Source: Agapetus fuscipes (lineage: Eukaryota > Arthropoda > Insecta > Trichoptera > Glossosomatidae). From it: 64,000 bases of DNA. Shown here one piece after another: positions 53,875-63,594 of this stretch (positions are counted from its first letter, which is position 1; every line of letters starts with the position of its first letter). The stretch spans positions 18,476,001 through 18,540,000 of the forward strand of contig OX637339.1 of NCBI GenBank assembly GCA_951799405.1, written 5' to 3'. The notes beneath the pieces were generated by a model. That model was given only the letters and a program-made list of their open reading frames with translations. It was not told the DNA's origin and ran no database searches. The translations under genes were made by a program, and so were the position numbers.

Positions 53875-54555
53875 AATCCATAAACGCCAATAGACTTTCT
53901 TTATTAGTTATTTAATAGTTTGCTCTCCGCACGTAGAGAAGATTTAGCAACGAGCAAAAACCCCCGCCAGCTTTCTCTCTCGTCAAACAATGCCTTAATG
54001 AGATGTAAACACAAACAATGACGTGTAAAATCATAATAACAAATAACTAATTATAATGAATATTTAGGCGGCTTATTGTTGCAGCATCTCGTAACTGTGG
54101 CTGTGTCGCTGTTTGAGCTAGTTGCTTAGTATTTTGTTTATAGGTCAGAGTCCGTTATATTCCTCAAGCCTTCTTCATTTTTTCAGACAATAAATACCTT
54201 CAACATTATGAAGTACCTATGCCGGTCTAATAAAATCGTGATGGCTGAGGGAAATCAAATTTCTCCGAAACCTTTTGCACCAGCACACGCGACTGGGAGT
54301 ACAAGAATCAACGCGGTGAATAATGCATAACATCAGTGGATTATTGGTGAGTCCTTGTACATTTATTCAAGGCTCCAAGCCTGATGGGGAGACAAAATTT
54401 GTCTTCTCTAGTCGCTATTTAAGAACATTTACAGGAATGCATCAGGGGCTTTATATCCTTACGTCCTTCATTCAAATCAAAGCATAATCACTCTTTGCAA
54501 TATCCTTGCTGTTCACAAATTCGCTCTAAGTAAAAAAAAAAAAAAAAAATTATAT
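53875..54555. other. nothing recognised
   Basis: Likely intronic or intergenic single-copy sequence, ending in a 19-bp A run at about 54,531-54,549. Confidence 0.35.
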
Positions 54556-54562
54556 CGAAAAA

Positions 54563-54812
54563 TTGTTAAGATTGGATGACGGAAACTTATGCCGAAGACG
54601 ATATAATTCAGAACTAGACGTTGATGTGGTCCAGTCAATAGGAGCCAGGGAAATGGACCCACGGAGCCTGGAAAGGTTTTTTGCGATGAAGGACCCAAAT
54701 ACATGGCAGTGGGGAGACCTAGATAAAGATGGCTGGTCGAAGTGGCAGTTAATCAAGGAGGTCAAACCTCACCTAGATTGTCGTGGCATCGATGATGATG
54801 TTTGCCCATGAC
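54563..54812 (+). pseudogene. LINE ORF2 C-terminal fragment, open 82 codons
   Basis: RRRYNSELDVDVVQSIGARE, MDPRSLERFFAMKDPN, GDLDKDGWSKWQLIKEVKPH: resembles the final part of RTE-like ORF2 (RRxNxELxxL...RMDxxR...GRPxxRW...DRxxWRxxIxEAKxHxGL). Heavily worn, stop at the end. Confidence 0.4.
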
Positions 54813-54982
54813 AAATTTGGACGTTCCGACTACATAATTGAAGTATAATCTGTACGAATGTATGGTGACAGTAACTCCCAACAAAAGCCCCACGTCCAAG
54901 CGGTAAAAGCGACATGTGAGAACAGGAACAGTAACACATCAGGTCACCAATATTTCAGTGGCCTCGCCAAGCAAGCACTCAC

Positions 54983-55066
54983 CTTTCTGGAGCGGACGGC
55001 GTCAGGCAGGACGCAGTCACTGCCGTTGGGCGCGCCGTGGACAGGAGACAACAAATGGGGCTTTAC
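54983..55066 (-). CDS. candidate host gene internal exon, 84 bp
   Basis: On the minus strand a branch-point-like TACTAAT (near 55,100) and pyrimidine-rich TTGTCTCTCCTTGTTGCAG end at 55,067. The donor AAAG|GTGAGTG begins at 54,982. The 84-bp exon is open only in phase 0. It encodes 28 residues (VKPHLLSPVHGAP then NGSDCVLPDAVRSRK) and is GC-rich against AT-rich flanks. I do not recognise the protein. Other exons are not visible in the window, so the gene would be large with long introns. A decayed partial duplicate (VKPNLLSSIHG, acceptor CAG now CAA) lies at 55,249-55,300. Alternative: an exon-like stretch of an unknown repeat. Confidence 0.45.
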
Positions 55067-55139
55067 CTGCAACAAGGAGAGACAATTAAAATTAGTACAA
55101 ATTTCAACGAAAATCAGGAACCAAAAATCATGACATTAG

Positions 55140-55600
55140 TTAGAGGTTAAGGGAAAAATACAACAAGTGAAGATCGATCTGGAACAACGACAAACAATAC
55201 ATGTCATAGCTCATTGTTGAATATATGGAAGTTAAGAAACAGAAAACTCCGTGGATGGAAGACAACAAATTAGGCTTTACTTGCAACAAGGCAAGAGACA
55301 AACATGTACAACAAATCCCATAAGATATGAAAACGAAAGTGATCAAATTAGCAGACACCAAAAGTGATAAAATTAGCAGAACGTTAAGGGCAAAAGATAA
55401 AAAAAGGAGATTTATGCGGAACAACGACCAAAAATACGTTACTACACATTGCTGAAGGTATGAAAACGATAAACTGGGTGATAACAAAAAAAAACTGAGA
55501 CTTGGATTGCAACATTCGCAAGGAGGATTCTCAGAACCATCTTTATTCCGGTGAGAGATAATGGTTGTCGTCGTTGATTCGACAAATAACTCTATGACAT
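55140..55600. repeat. degraded duplication of the exon-flanking region
   Basis: 'ggaacaacgac' and 'acaacaaat.aggctttac.tgcaacaa' phrases recur at ~120-190-bp distances (55,060, 55,270; 55,180, 55,420). The minus-strand open frame of 173 codons here runs antisense through a LINE relic and is unlikely to be real. Confidence 0.4.
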
Positions 55601-55870
55601 TTAAAGAAAGCCCAATATGATCCATTCCATTGAAAAATGGCGCTTGCAGTGGGCTGGACACATAATTAGAATGGACGACGCCAACCCCATTAAGTGCTCC
55701 CCACTAATACTCTCGGCACTACATAGCCGATGGAGACCAGGGTCAGGGAACGCCAAAAATTAAGATATGAACACGAGAAGGAAGAACTGATTTAAGAAAT
55801 CTTGATGGAATTAGCAAATTACTTGTATTGTGAAGGAGAGATATGATCAGGGGTGACCGCTTCCTTGAGG
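55600..55870 (+). pseudogene. LINE ORF2 C-terminal relic
   Basis: IEKWRLQWAGHIIRMDDANP followed by frame-shifted RPGSGNAKN-type and LLRNLDGIS-type codons: the RLxWAGHVxRM...GRPxxRW ending of many LINE ORF2s. Dead. Confidence 0.55.
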
Positions 55871-55874
55871 CAAA

Positions 55875-56295
55875 TGACAAAAATGTGGAGTTGGATTGTT
55901 TAAATCTTTAAATTTAAATCAGAGTGTTTGTCTCTATGTCTGCGTAGAAACTGAGGTATTCATTCTTTACAATGTTTCGTCTATCGAAAATGTAGGTTCA
56001 CATCATGTTGTTTGGAAAGGTGGTATTTTCGCCAGTCAACGCAATTACATTTGAACGGTTGAAAGTAGAGAGGGCGCCCAACAAAGATGAGTCATGCCGC
56101 AGAGCTGTGCCTCGGCGCTTAGACGAGAGGAAGTAAAAAACTTTCACCGGCAAGTATCGGAGATAAAACGTTAATTAACAATTGTTTTTTATTGCGCAAT
56201 TAAGGTATTGTACTGCATTGCGAAAAATGCATAGATTTAAAATGGCTGACACGACTCACTTGGTTCCCAATATGAATCTTATTTCATGTGCTGTC
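55875..56295. other. nothing recognised
   Basis: No gene or repeat match. Confidence 0.3.
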
Positions 56296-56299
56296 GATA

Positions 56300-56690
56300 A
56301 TAAATAATTTAATATTAGCATGATTTATTCGGTTAGCGCTGTTTTTGTGTGAATCACAACTTACGAGCCCTCTGCGAGATTGGTCTTTGCATGCATGTAA
56401 TATAATGTTAATTTATATATTTGCAACTTAGATTATAGATTATTATAGGCTGCTTACAGGTTGGTATTAGGCTGACAATCCGTAATGTAAAAAAATGGTT
56501 CACTTTGCCAATGTCACTCCTGTTTTCAAGAAGGTCGGCAGAAGTTGTGGAGTGTATGTTCATTTGAGGATTGGTTTTTAATTCGTAAGTACACATGCAG
56601 CATTTGTGAGCGCGAACTAAACTAACGTGACTATTAACGCACACGATTTTAAATATTAATATATCATTGCAACTTAGATTAAAGATTAAA
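56300..56690. repeat. SINE-A tail (-), then repeat R (+)
   Basis: 56,300-56,392: 'gatttattcggttagcgctg' and 'gagccctctgcgagattgg'. 56,393-56,445: R 3' end. 56,448-56,690: R copy missing its last third. Confidence 0.65.
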
Positions 56691-56989
56691 CTTGCTTAAA
56701 TTATGTTGACACAGAATTTCGCACATGCTGGTCGGCGCCTTGAGCCACAATTGATTGTCAAATATGTTTTTACCAAAAATAGTCATGGCCGACACTGAGA
56801 GATGATTTTCTCCGAACGCCATCGACGATGACTGTGTAACTGTTTGCTGATGGAATTAATCATGCAGCAGAACACGCGTGGGAGGTTGATATGAAATATT
56901 CTGGATTTATGTTCGCTATTAAAACACACATGTTCAACGTTTTACAAAATATTGCTATTTTTATTTAGTACACAAGATCGACACCTTAA

Positions 56990-57205
56990 AGGTTTTTTTT
57001 TTTTAAATATATTTGTGAAGAGGAATTGAATTCAACAAACTAGCATTTTGCCTGCCCAGTTGACTTCATACGAAAGCAGAAGCTTGTGTGCATGCAATGG
57101 CATATGTTGAACCAGGATCAAAGTTATGGTCAAAGGGCCAGGCGTTATTCTGTTCCAAATGCGCTAGTCAAGAACAGCTACTTCCTCAGCTATAACACCG
57201 ACTAG
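56990..57205 (-). repeat. SINE-C copy 4
   Basis: Head at the right (minus strand TATAGCTGAGGAAGTAGCTG). 'aagcttgtgtgcatgcaatg' and 'gttgaaccaggatcaaagtt' match copies 1 and 2 in inverse. A T run at 56,993-57,004 marks the poly(A). Confidence 0.6.
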
Positions 57206-57480
57206 AAGGTAAATGTAAAAGTAAAACTGAATAAGTGGCAAATGAAGCTAACATGGGTTTCTAAGATAAATGCACCGTTTTCCTATTTTCTATGAGAGAA
57301 AACACTAAAAAAGTATAAAAATCTTGCAATTTAGAAGTTTTTCGTGAGCACTTCCTTGTAATTAGTTCATTTACTATGGGAAGGTTCAACAGGGTTTAAT
57401 CCACGATTTCTCAAATCAGTGCATCAGCACTTATTCAGTTTTACCTTTGATGTGGCGAGATAATGTTTACTTTGAAAGTA
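57206..57480. repeat. unclassified dispersed repeat, copy 2
   Basis: Partner of 49,285-49,545, same orientation, diverged. Confidence 0.6.
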
Positions 57481-57484
57481 AATA

Positions 57485-58010
57485 GCAATAACCTTGAGCT
57501 CTCTACCAATTTCTGGGGCCAAGCCAAATGTACCTTTCTGGTAGAATAAGTTAACCTATACAAAGGACAAATTTTGCTCGGGAGAAAGATTTACTTGGTA
57601 AAAAGCGCCAGACAGTCAAAAGAGCCTGATTTATGAGACATATTTCTTTATTTTTTAACACCCTTTTAGACTCACACCCGAATATCATTCTATGTATCAT
57701 TCTTTGTGCAACTGTCATTGAATTACCTGATCAAAAGGGTGTAAAAAAAGAGGCTGGGCAAAAGTGTGGTAAGAGAATGGGACTGGAGACGCAAGGCGTT
57801 GGACAAGCGGACAACAGTCATTGGTTACACTAGGTTATCGTGCCTGTGATGATGATGAGTGTGTAGACCTTACCTTCAGAGTCATCGGTCATCATTGGCA
57901 ATTCAATTCTTTCTCGTCTTTTGCTTCTCCACTTGATTGCGTTTGGTGATTATGCAATCATGGTGATTTGATTCGTGTGTACGGTAATAATTTTAGAGTG
58001 ACAGTCGTCG
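57485..58010. other. nothing recognised
   Basis: Possibly single-copy sequence. The short frame 57,633-57,833 has no motif. Confidence 0.3.
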
Positions 58011-58014
58011 CTCC

Positions 58015-58125
58015 CACGCCCGCCCAATCACGTGGTTCCGTGACGTCACGTGCCGCCTACGTCACGGCACGCGTGTCGCATGACATGCCTCTGACCAAGA
58101 GACCCTACTCCAAGTATAAAACTCC
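58015..58125 (+). promoter_or_regulatory. promoter-like motif cluster
   Basis: CGCCCGCCC, CCAAT (58,024-58,028), E-box CACGTG (58,029-58,034), palindromic CRE TGACGTCA (58,041-58,048) overlapping another CACGTG, a second ACGTCA, then TATAAAA at 58,115-58,121. Order and spacing suit a plus-strand pol II promoter with a start near 58,145. No open frame follows closely, so a first non-coding exon, or a transposon promoter, are both possible. Confidence 0.4.
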
Positions 58126-58405
58126 ACATTCTAACCCAACCACGTAGTTTAACAGAAAAAATATGGAATCTCAAAACAGCGCGTCTAGTGAGTGTCTCAC
58201 TTTCCTTACGGTTTTGGTATAACGTCTTCGTTGAGTTTACGACTTTCGGTACTGGAGACAAGATGAAGTGTGCGTGGGACGAGATGTAGTTTGAGATAAG
58301 TGGTATTGACATTTACAGCAAAGATAATCTCGACTATTTTTTTTATGTGAAAAATAAATAACAAACTGACAAATATTTGGTGTCACGTATTAAAAATATA
58401 CACTA
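58126..58405. other. no gene; scrap of the 105-bp minisatellite
   Basis: 58,160-58,235 resembles one minisatellite unit from 5 kb. Otherwise unassigned. Confidence 0.3.
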
Positions 58406-58409
58406 TACG

Positions 58410-58590
58410 GTCGAGTCAATACAATAAAAGATGCGGTGGGTGAGTCATCGGAGCCTGGAGAGGGTAGTTGTGATGACAGACCCCGAAGGACGCCAATGCA
58501 GTGGGAAGACCAAAAGAAAAGTGGCTGAAGGAAGAAAGGAGGACATCAGGATCATTAATCGTTGGATGCTTTTCCTTCCGTCACTTTTCC
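58410..58590 (+). pseudogene. LINE ORF2 C-terminal scrap
   Basis: One frame reads AVGRPKEKWLKEERRTSGS, like the GRPxKRWxxE motif of LINE C-termini. Very worn. Confidence 0.4.
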
Positions 58591-58829
58591 TCCACATTCC
58601 TTTTCCTTTCTTTACGTGATGATTGAGCAGATAATTGTTATTTTTCCTCTTCATTTACCTGATTTTCTTTTTTTACTTTTTTAGCCGAGGGTAAGCTGTC
58701 AGCGAAATTATGTCACATTTTGGAATGTTTGCACACTTTGCTGGTTTTAACTGTAAAAATTATGTTTTTATTCCAATGTAGTACATTTATGACTGTTTGC
58801 TCAATAAATAAATTTTAAAAAATCATCAG

Positions 58830-59035
58830 AAATGTCTTGGATGGTGCGCCCTCCGATGTTACACAACTCGGGACGTCCCAGGAGGCGGTGGGCAGACAAT
58901 GTTGAGGTCAACGCCGAAGTTCTGGTAGCAAGGAAATCATGGAGGGAGGCAGCACAACACACAATCCTGGAGGATTGTGGTGCGAAAGGCGCGGAGCCGA
59001 AGAATGTAAAGTTAAGTTACAAGAATTTATAATGG
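58830..59035 (+). pseudogene. LINE ORF2 C-terminal fragment
   Basis: NSGRPRRRWADNVEVNAEVL, VARKSWREAAQHTILEDC in one open frame: the GRPRxRWxDxVExD...WREAAQDR ending of RTE/BovB-like ORF2. Confidence 0.6.
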
Positions 59036-59454
59036 TACGCGTGAATTCTAACATTGCATTCAACCAATCATGAGCGCAGAATTAACGCACAGCGATCGGA
59101 GTTATCAAAGCATTTGTTTAATGCAATTGATCCAAATAGCATCAAAAGGCGGAAATCTAGCGATTTTTTCGAAAATAAGACAAACATGTGAAAACACTGA
59201 AAATCATTTTCTCATCTTCAAATTCACCTAATTTTTGCAAAACAAAATCCTAGATTGCAGCCTTTGATTCTCAACGACTCCATTGCGATAACAGTATTGG
59301 ATTGTATGAAGCGTGTTATGGTATTGGCTCGTGAGAGAATGCGGTACAATACCAAGTGTACAACTTCACCTATAAACTCTATTATAGCGTTCTACCAAAA
59401 TAATTGTAGTAAAAACAACACAGCACCTCTAGGGAGTGTTTAAGTATCCAAGAT
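59036..59454. other. no gene; short phrase shared with 63.65 kb
   Basis: 'ctttgattctcaacgactc' (59,261) recurs near 63,668 with flanking similarity, a hint of another dispersed repeat. Confidence 0.35.
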
Positions 59455-59562
59455 GTTCTGGTAAAACGCTATATATATATATATAAGGATAATTTATTTA
59501 AATGTACACATAACTAAAGAGCGCCGTTTTTGTGTGTGTCACACCTCAAGGGCCCTCTCAAA
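59455..59562 (-). mobile_element. 3' UTR and TA-repeat tail of LINE-1
   Basis: After the TGA come GAGAGGGCCCTTGAGGTGTG, ACACACACAAAAACGGCGCT and an ending AAATAAATTATCCTTATATA. The tail is a TA microsatellite, as in CR1-group LINEs that lack poly(A). The first ~45 bp match the SINE-A tail. Confidence 0.85.
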
Positions 59563-62500
59563 TCACGGATAAGATTTTTTGTAAAGATGTGTCTTTAGTG
59601 CTCCTTTAAAGACACCAACAGTCTTTGCCTTCCTCACATTAGGTGGCAGTCTGTTCCACTCCATTGGTCCCGCAAACCGGAAAGCACGGTCCCCAAAATT
59701 AGTGCGTGTCTGACGGTGTGGCTGAACCAAGTCCACCACGCCATCCCCTGCAGATCTGAGCGTTTGGCGCCTCAAATCCCTCTCAACGGGTGTAAACATG
59801 TCAGCCAAATATGAAGGAGCTGTACCATTTACAGCCTTATACACCATCAGACAAACACGGTAGACCACCCTCTCCGGAAAACGAAGCCAATGCAGTTTCC
59901 CTAACAATGGAGTAATGCGAGTAAATTTAGACATCCCGAATATGAGTCTTGCCGCTGAATTCAGCACAGACTGAAGACGGTTGAACTGCTTTTTCGGCTG
60001 ACCTATGTACAGCGTTGAGCAATAGTCAACTCGTGACATCACAAAGGCATTCACCAGGGTCTTGACTGCTCCCGACGGTAAACATCTCCTGATCGCCTTT
60101 ATCTGGCGAAGTTCAAAAAATGAGGAAGATACAGTCGAGTTCAATTGCTCTCCCATTGTGAGGTTCCGATCCAGTGTGACTCCTAGAAGTCTGACTGAGT
60201 CGGAGGGCTGAATCAGCTCTCCCCCAATAGAGAGTGGTACTCGACTTGTCAAAAGATGATCACGCCTGGTTGTAGCCGCCCACATCACTTCTGTCTTACC
60301 CATGTTAAGGATTAGGCCATTGCTTGTCATCCATTCACCAATCTCCGCAATGCAAGCTGCCACCCTGTTACTGAGAGTTTGTGCCATATGTGGCTGACAC
60401 TGAGAGTAAATTTGCCAGTCATCTGCATATGCATGTGTAATGAGGCCCCATTTCTCAACTATACTCTCAATGTCAGCAGTGTATAAAATAAACAAGATCG
60501 GTCCCAGTACAGACCCCTGCGGCACCCCGGAGATCAGCGAATAGGAAGGTGAGACACAGTCACAAGTACGCACTACCTGCTTGCGATCCGCCAAGTAGGA
60601 GGAGAACCACGCCAGCGCCTTATCCCTCAAGCCGTACGAACCCTCCAACCTCCTTATCAGAATATCATGACATACGGTGTCAAACGCCGCACTCATGTCC
60701 AGAAGCGCTAAGAGAGCAAGATCTCCGCAATCCACTGCCGATATCAGATCTGAGACCACCGTCAGTAAGCCAGTTTCAGTCGAATGATATTTTCGATAGG
60801 CTGATTGCCTCTTAGGCATCAGATCGTTAGCACTCAGATAAGATACCAGCCGATCAGAGACAATGCGCTCCAGTACCTTAGACAGAAACGGTAAGTTTGA
60901 CACCGGCCTGAAATTGGAGAGATCGTTAGGATCGAGATTTGGCTTTTTTAATATTGGCGTTATTTGCGCTTCCTTTAAAAAGGAGGGGATAGTGGCATCC
61001 ATTAGGCATCCATTGATAAACCTAACAATAAATGGAGCCACTAAAAGAATGCACTCTTTTAGTACCCACGTCGGCACAGGATCCAGATCACACTGCTTAT
61101 TTGGCGATCCCGCTACAACTCGCGTCACCTCTTCAATAGAGGTCAGCCCAAGCACTTCAAGCTGTGAATTACACAAAAGTCCCAGAGAACCAGGACTAAC
61201 CCCTAGGGGAGAATATCTGGTCGGTATTTTACTTTGAAAGTAAGCAGCGAGATCACCAGCAGTCGTCACCGGACCCGCACCGGCCCGGGCACCACCAGAC
61301 ACGTTCTCCAGAAGTTTCCATAAACGCTGTGGACATTTTTCACTAGCAATAATGGTACAATAATGCTGGGACTTTTTCTGGAGGATAGCTGACCTGTACA
61401 GACCCTGTGCAATTATCCACATTTCTCTAGTGCTACCTGGCTTGCCGCTCCTGAAATTACGCTCTGCTTGTCGCATTTTGCGTTTCAGCGCACTGCATTC
61501 ACTATCAAACCAGATAGCACTATTCCGCTCCCTAACATGTTTGATTGTAATGGGAGCATGCAGATTTATTAAACTTTTCATGGTGTCATTGTACAGCCCA
61601 ACTAATGTGTCTGGGTGCATTGAGACGTAGGTTTCCGGACAACAGATCGGCGATAGAGATAAATCCATTTTGAAGAAATCGATCTTAAATTTGTTCCAGG
61701 ACCTGGAGGTAATTTTCCTGTATACAGGAACAGGTCGTCCTAGATCTAAACGTACCACCACCAACCTGTGGTCCGACAAACCCACATCTCTTACCTCTGT
61801 TTTCAAAGGAGCATCCTCCTGTCTAGTGATGACCACATCCAGTAGGCCACCCGCATCATGAGTGGGAGCATCTACCCACTGTCTGCAGCCATAGTCCGCA
61901 AGCAAGGCAGTGAGAGTAACACAATTGGTGTCATCTCTGCGCTCAAGCCTGACGTTAACATCCCCCACTATCAGAAACATCTCATTACGAGTTACTAAAA
62001 CTTCAAAGAGCTCCCGAAATTCATGAAAAAACTCCGCCGTAACAGGCTTAGAGCCGGGGCGATATACAATAGCTATTGTGAGCGTTGCACCGGAAGATAC
62101 CCGACATACAAGGCACTCAAATGTCGTGAAAGAAAAAAAGTTAATCTTCTCCACACGACATCCTGGGCGCACTAGCAACGCAACTCCGCCATGGTTGGTC
62201 CAGGAAATATTCTCTGTCCCTTTTCCATGACGTGGCCTTGCCCGTGCTTCGTCAAATGTCGCGAACCCCAGTGCACGCAGTCTCTTCATGGCACTTGAGT
62301 GGTAGCTCTCATGCCACGTCTCTGTCAGTGCGAGGATGCCAAGGTCATGGCTTTTACATAATTCACAAATGTCATCCACTTTATTGGCGATAGATCTCGC
62401 ATTCCAGCATCCAAGATTGATCTTCCTCTCCAGAATTTGCTGATGTCTCCCGCTGGTCAGCAGGGAGCTCGGCGATGAAGGTGCCACTGAAGATCTGGAT

Positions 62501-62799
62501 GTGGAAGCAAGATCCTCACAATGCACTGAACAAACAGCAGGAGTTGTCACTGGCGGGGCTGAGTAGTTCAGCCGTCGCCCTCCTCGTTTTCTGCGCCTCA
62601 CGCGCCTCCTCAGCACAATGTTTGGCCACTCTTTTGTTCGACATTGCACTCGCGGCACAGTGTTAGTTATTATATCTTTAAGTACTTGCAGGGAGTACCT
62701 CTGCACTGGACATAGCACTGGCGCGTCTGTTTCTGTCATGCAGGCGAGTAAGTAGGTACCTACCCACTGCAAGCACTTTGCCGCGATGTCACTTGTCAA
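59563..62799 (-). CDS. LINE-1: CR1/L2-group endonuclease-reverse transcriptase, near-intact
   Basis: Open frame of 1,078 residues. Residues ~127-352 form an APE-type endonuclease with the expected active-site motifs: LGCWNARS (Asn133), LTETW (Glu160), IVGDVN (Asp280, Asn282) and LSDHRLV (Asp343, His344). Residues ~600-880 form the reverse transcriptase: FRPVSNLPFLSKVLERIV, SAYRKYHSTETGL, LLDMSAAFDTV, SGVPQGSVLGPILF and catalytic HAYADDW (791-794). The C-terminus has MEWNRLPPNVRKAKTVGVFK and ends KTHLYKKSYP. The first ~120 residues are basic (LRRRVRRRKRGGRR) with no domain I know. No ORF1 is visible upstream, so the 5' end may be truncated. It makes cDNA by nicking target DNA and copying its own RNA. 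With no stops, it could be recently active. Confidence 0.92.
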   Translation of the reverse strand: MTSDIAAKCLQWVGTYLLACMTETDAPVLCPVQRYSLQVLKDIITNTVPRVQCRTKEWPNIVLRRRVRRRKRGGRRLNYSAPPVTTPAVCSVHCEDLASTSRSSVAPSSPSSLLTSGRHQQILERKINLGCWNARSIANKVDDICELCKSHDLGILALTETWHESYHSSAMKRLRALGFATFDEARARPRHGKGTENISWTNHGGVALLVRPGCRVEKINFFSFTTFECLVCRVSSGATLTIAIVYRPGSKPVTAEFFHEFRELFEVLVTRNEMFLIVGDVNVRLERRDDTNCVTLTALLADYGCRQWVDAPTHDAGGLLDVVITRQEDAPLKTEVRDVGLSDHRLVVVRLDLGRPVPVYRKITSRSWNKFKIDFFKMDLSLSPICCPETYVSMHPDTLVGLYNDTMKSLINLHAPITIKHVRERNSAIWFDSECSALKRKMRQAERNFRSGKPGSTREMWIIAQGLYRSAILQKKSQHYCTIIASEKCPQRLWKLLENVSGGARAGAGPVTTAGDLAAYFQSKIPTRYSPLGVSPGSLGLLCNSQLEVLGLTSIEEVTRVVAGSPNKQCDLDPVPTWVLKECILLVAPFIVRFINGCLMDATIPSFLKEAQITPILKKPNLDPNDLSNFRPVSNLPFLSKVLERIVSDRLVSYLSANDLMPKRQSAYRKYHSTETGLLTVVSDLISAVDCGDLALLALLDMSAAFDTVCHDILIRRLEGSYGLRDKALAWFSSYLADRKQVVRTCDCVSPSYSLISGVPQGSVLGPILFILYTADIESIVEKWGLITHAYADDWQIYSQCQPHMAQTLSNRVAACIAEIGEWMTSNGLILNMGKTEVMWAATTRRDHLLTSRVPLSIGGELIQPSDSVRLLGVTLDRNLTMGEQLNSTVSSSFFELRQIKAIRRCLPSGAVKTLVNAFVMSRVDYCSTLYIGQPKKQFNRLQSVLNSAARLIFGMSKFTRITPLLGKLHWLRFPERVVYRVCLMVYKAVNGTAPSYLADMFTPVERDLRRQTLRSAGDGVVDLVQPHRQTRTNFGDRAFRFAGPMEWNRLPPNVRKAKTVGVFKGALKTHLYKKSYP

Positions 62800-63500
62800 A
62801 AATTAGAGGTTATGGAATTTTTATTTTATTTTGAATTGTTTATTTGTAGCCGCATTCACTGTGTTTAATTGCACTGCGTAAGCATCTGAGCTGCTGGTTA
62901 ACTTTTAAAATATTGTAATCACTAGAACACAGTTTTAATTAGAAAAAAATTACAAAAAATAAACAGAGCTTCTACCGCCCGCTAATCAGCGGCGGTAGGT
63001 AGTCCTCTATGGTCGAGTTTGAACGTAAGCACTTCGCCATGCACAGGCTGGTTTAGTTGTACCATGACCAATGTCAAGTGTGGAGGGAACAATGCGTCCA
63101 TTGCAGAACAACAAATGCACAAGCAAAGCAGGTACTCCAAGTCCATTCAAATCAAAGATTCAATCATTGGAGTAGAATATAGAGAGTCCATATATAGGAC
63201 ACCAGACAATGGTCGGGACACGCCTAATATGTTCCTTGCAGTGATAATTGCTATTCCTCCTACGAGGAGCTCAAAATGGTTGCCGTAGATAGGGAATAAT
63301 GGCGAAAAAGATTGATAAACATTGCTGCAAGCCAGTCTTTGGATTAAGACTGACTTGTATAAATGTGGTATATAAAAATAAATACTCACGTAATCGAAAA
63401 CAAAGCTGTTTTTCTTTTATCATTATTATGAAGGCTTTCATGTTAGATCAACAGGTGGAATGAGCGATTTTATTCAGAAAGAAATTAATAAAATATTTCA
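62800..63500. other. LINE-1 5' flank; no ORF1 seen
   Basis: AT-rich with short frames. 63,375-63,412 shares 'actcacgtaatcgaaaacaa' with the Penelope-like flank at 23,066-23,117 (opposite orientation). CAGTCTT/AAGACTG at 63,330 forms a small hairpin. Confidence 0.4.
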
Positions 63501-63504
63501 TAAA

Positions 63505-63590
63505 AAAATTGAATAGGAAAGGACCTAGTTTGGACTCTTGTGGTACTCCCTTCCGCAGTTGAGTCGTATGCAATTAAAGACGAGAATATA
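63505..63590 (-). pseudogene. reverse transcriptase motif fragment
   Basis: Minus strand reads GVPQESKLGPFLFNFF, the conserved GVPQGSxLGPxLF motif of non-LTR reverse transcriptases. The YADD block is not found downstream in frame. Confidence 0.5.
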
Positions 63591-63594
63591 TTAT

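Noticed and set aside
55140..55661. 173-codon open frame on the minus strand
   Set aside because: It is L/S/F-rich, runs antisense through a recognisable LINE relic and a degraded duplication, and shows no motif.
63019..63290. Penelope-type GIY-YIG domain near 63.1 kb
   Set aside because: Only a 40-bp flank is shared with the Penelope-like locus at 23 kb. Translated frames show no GIY or YIG motif.
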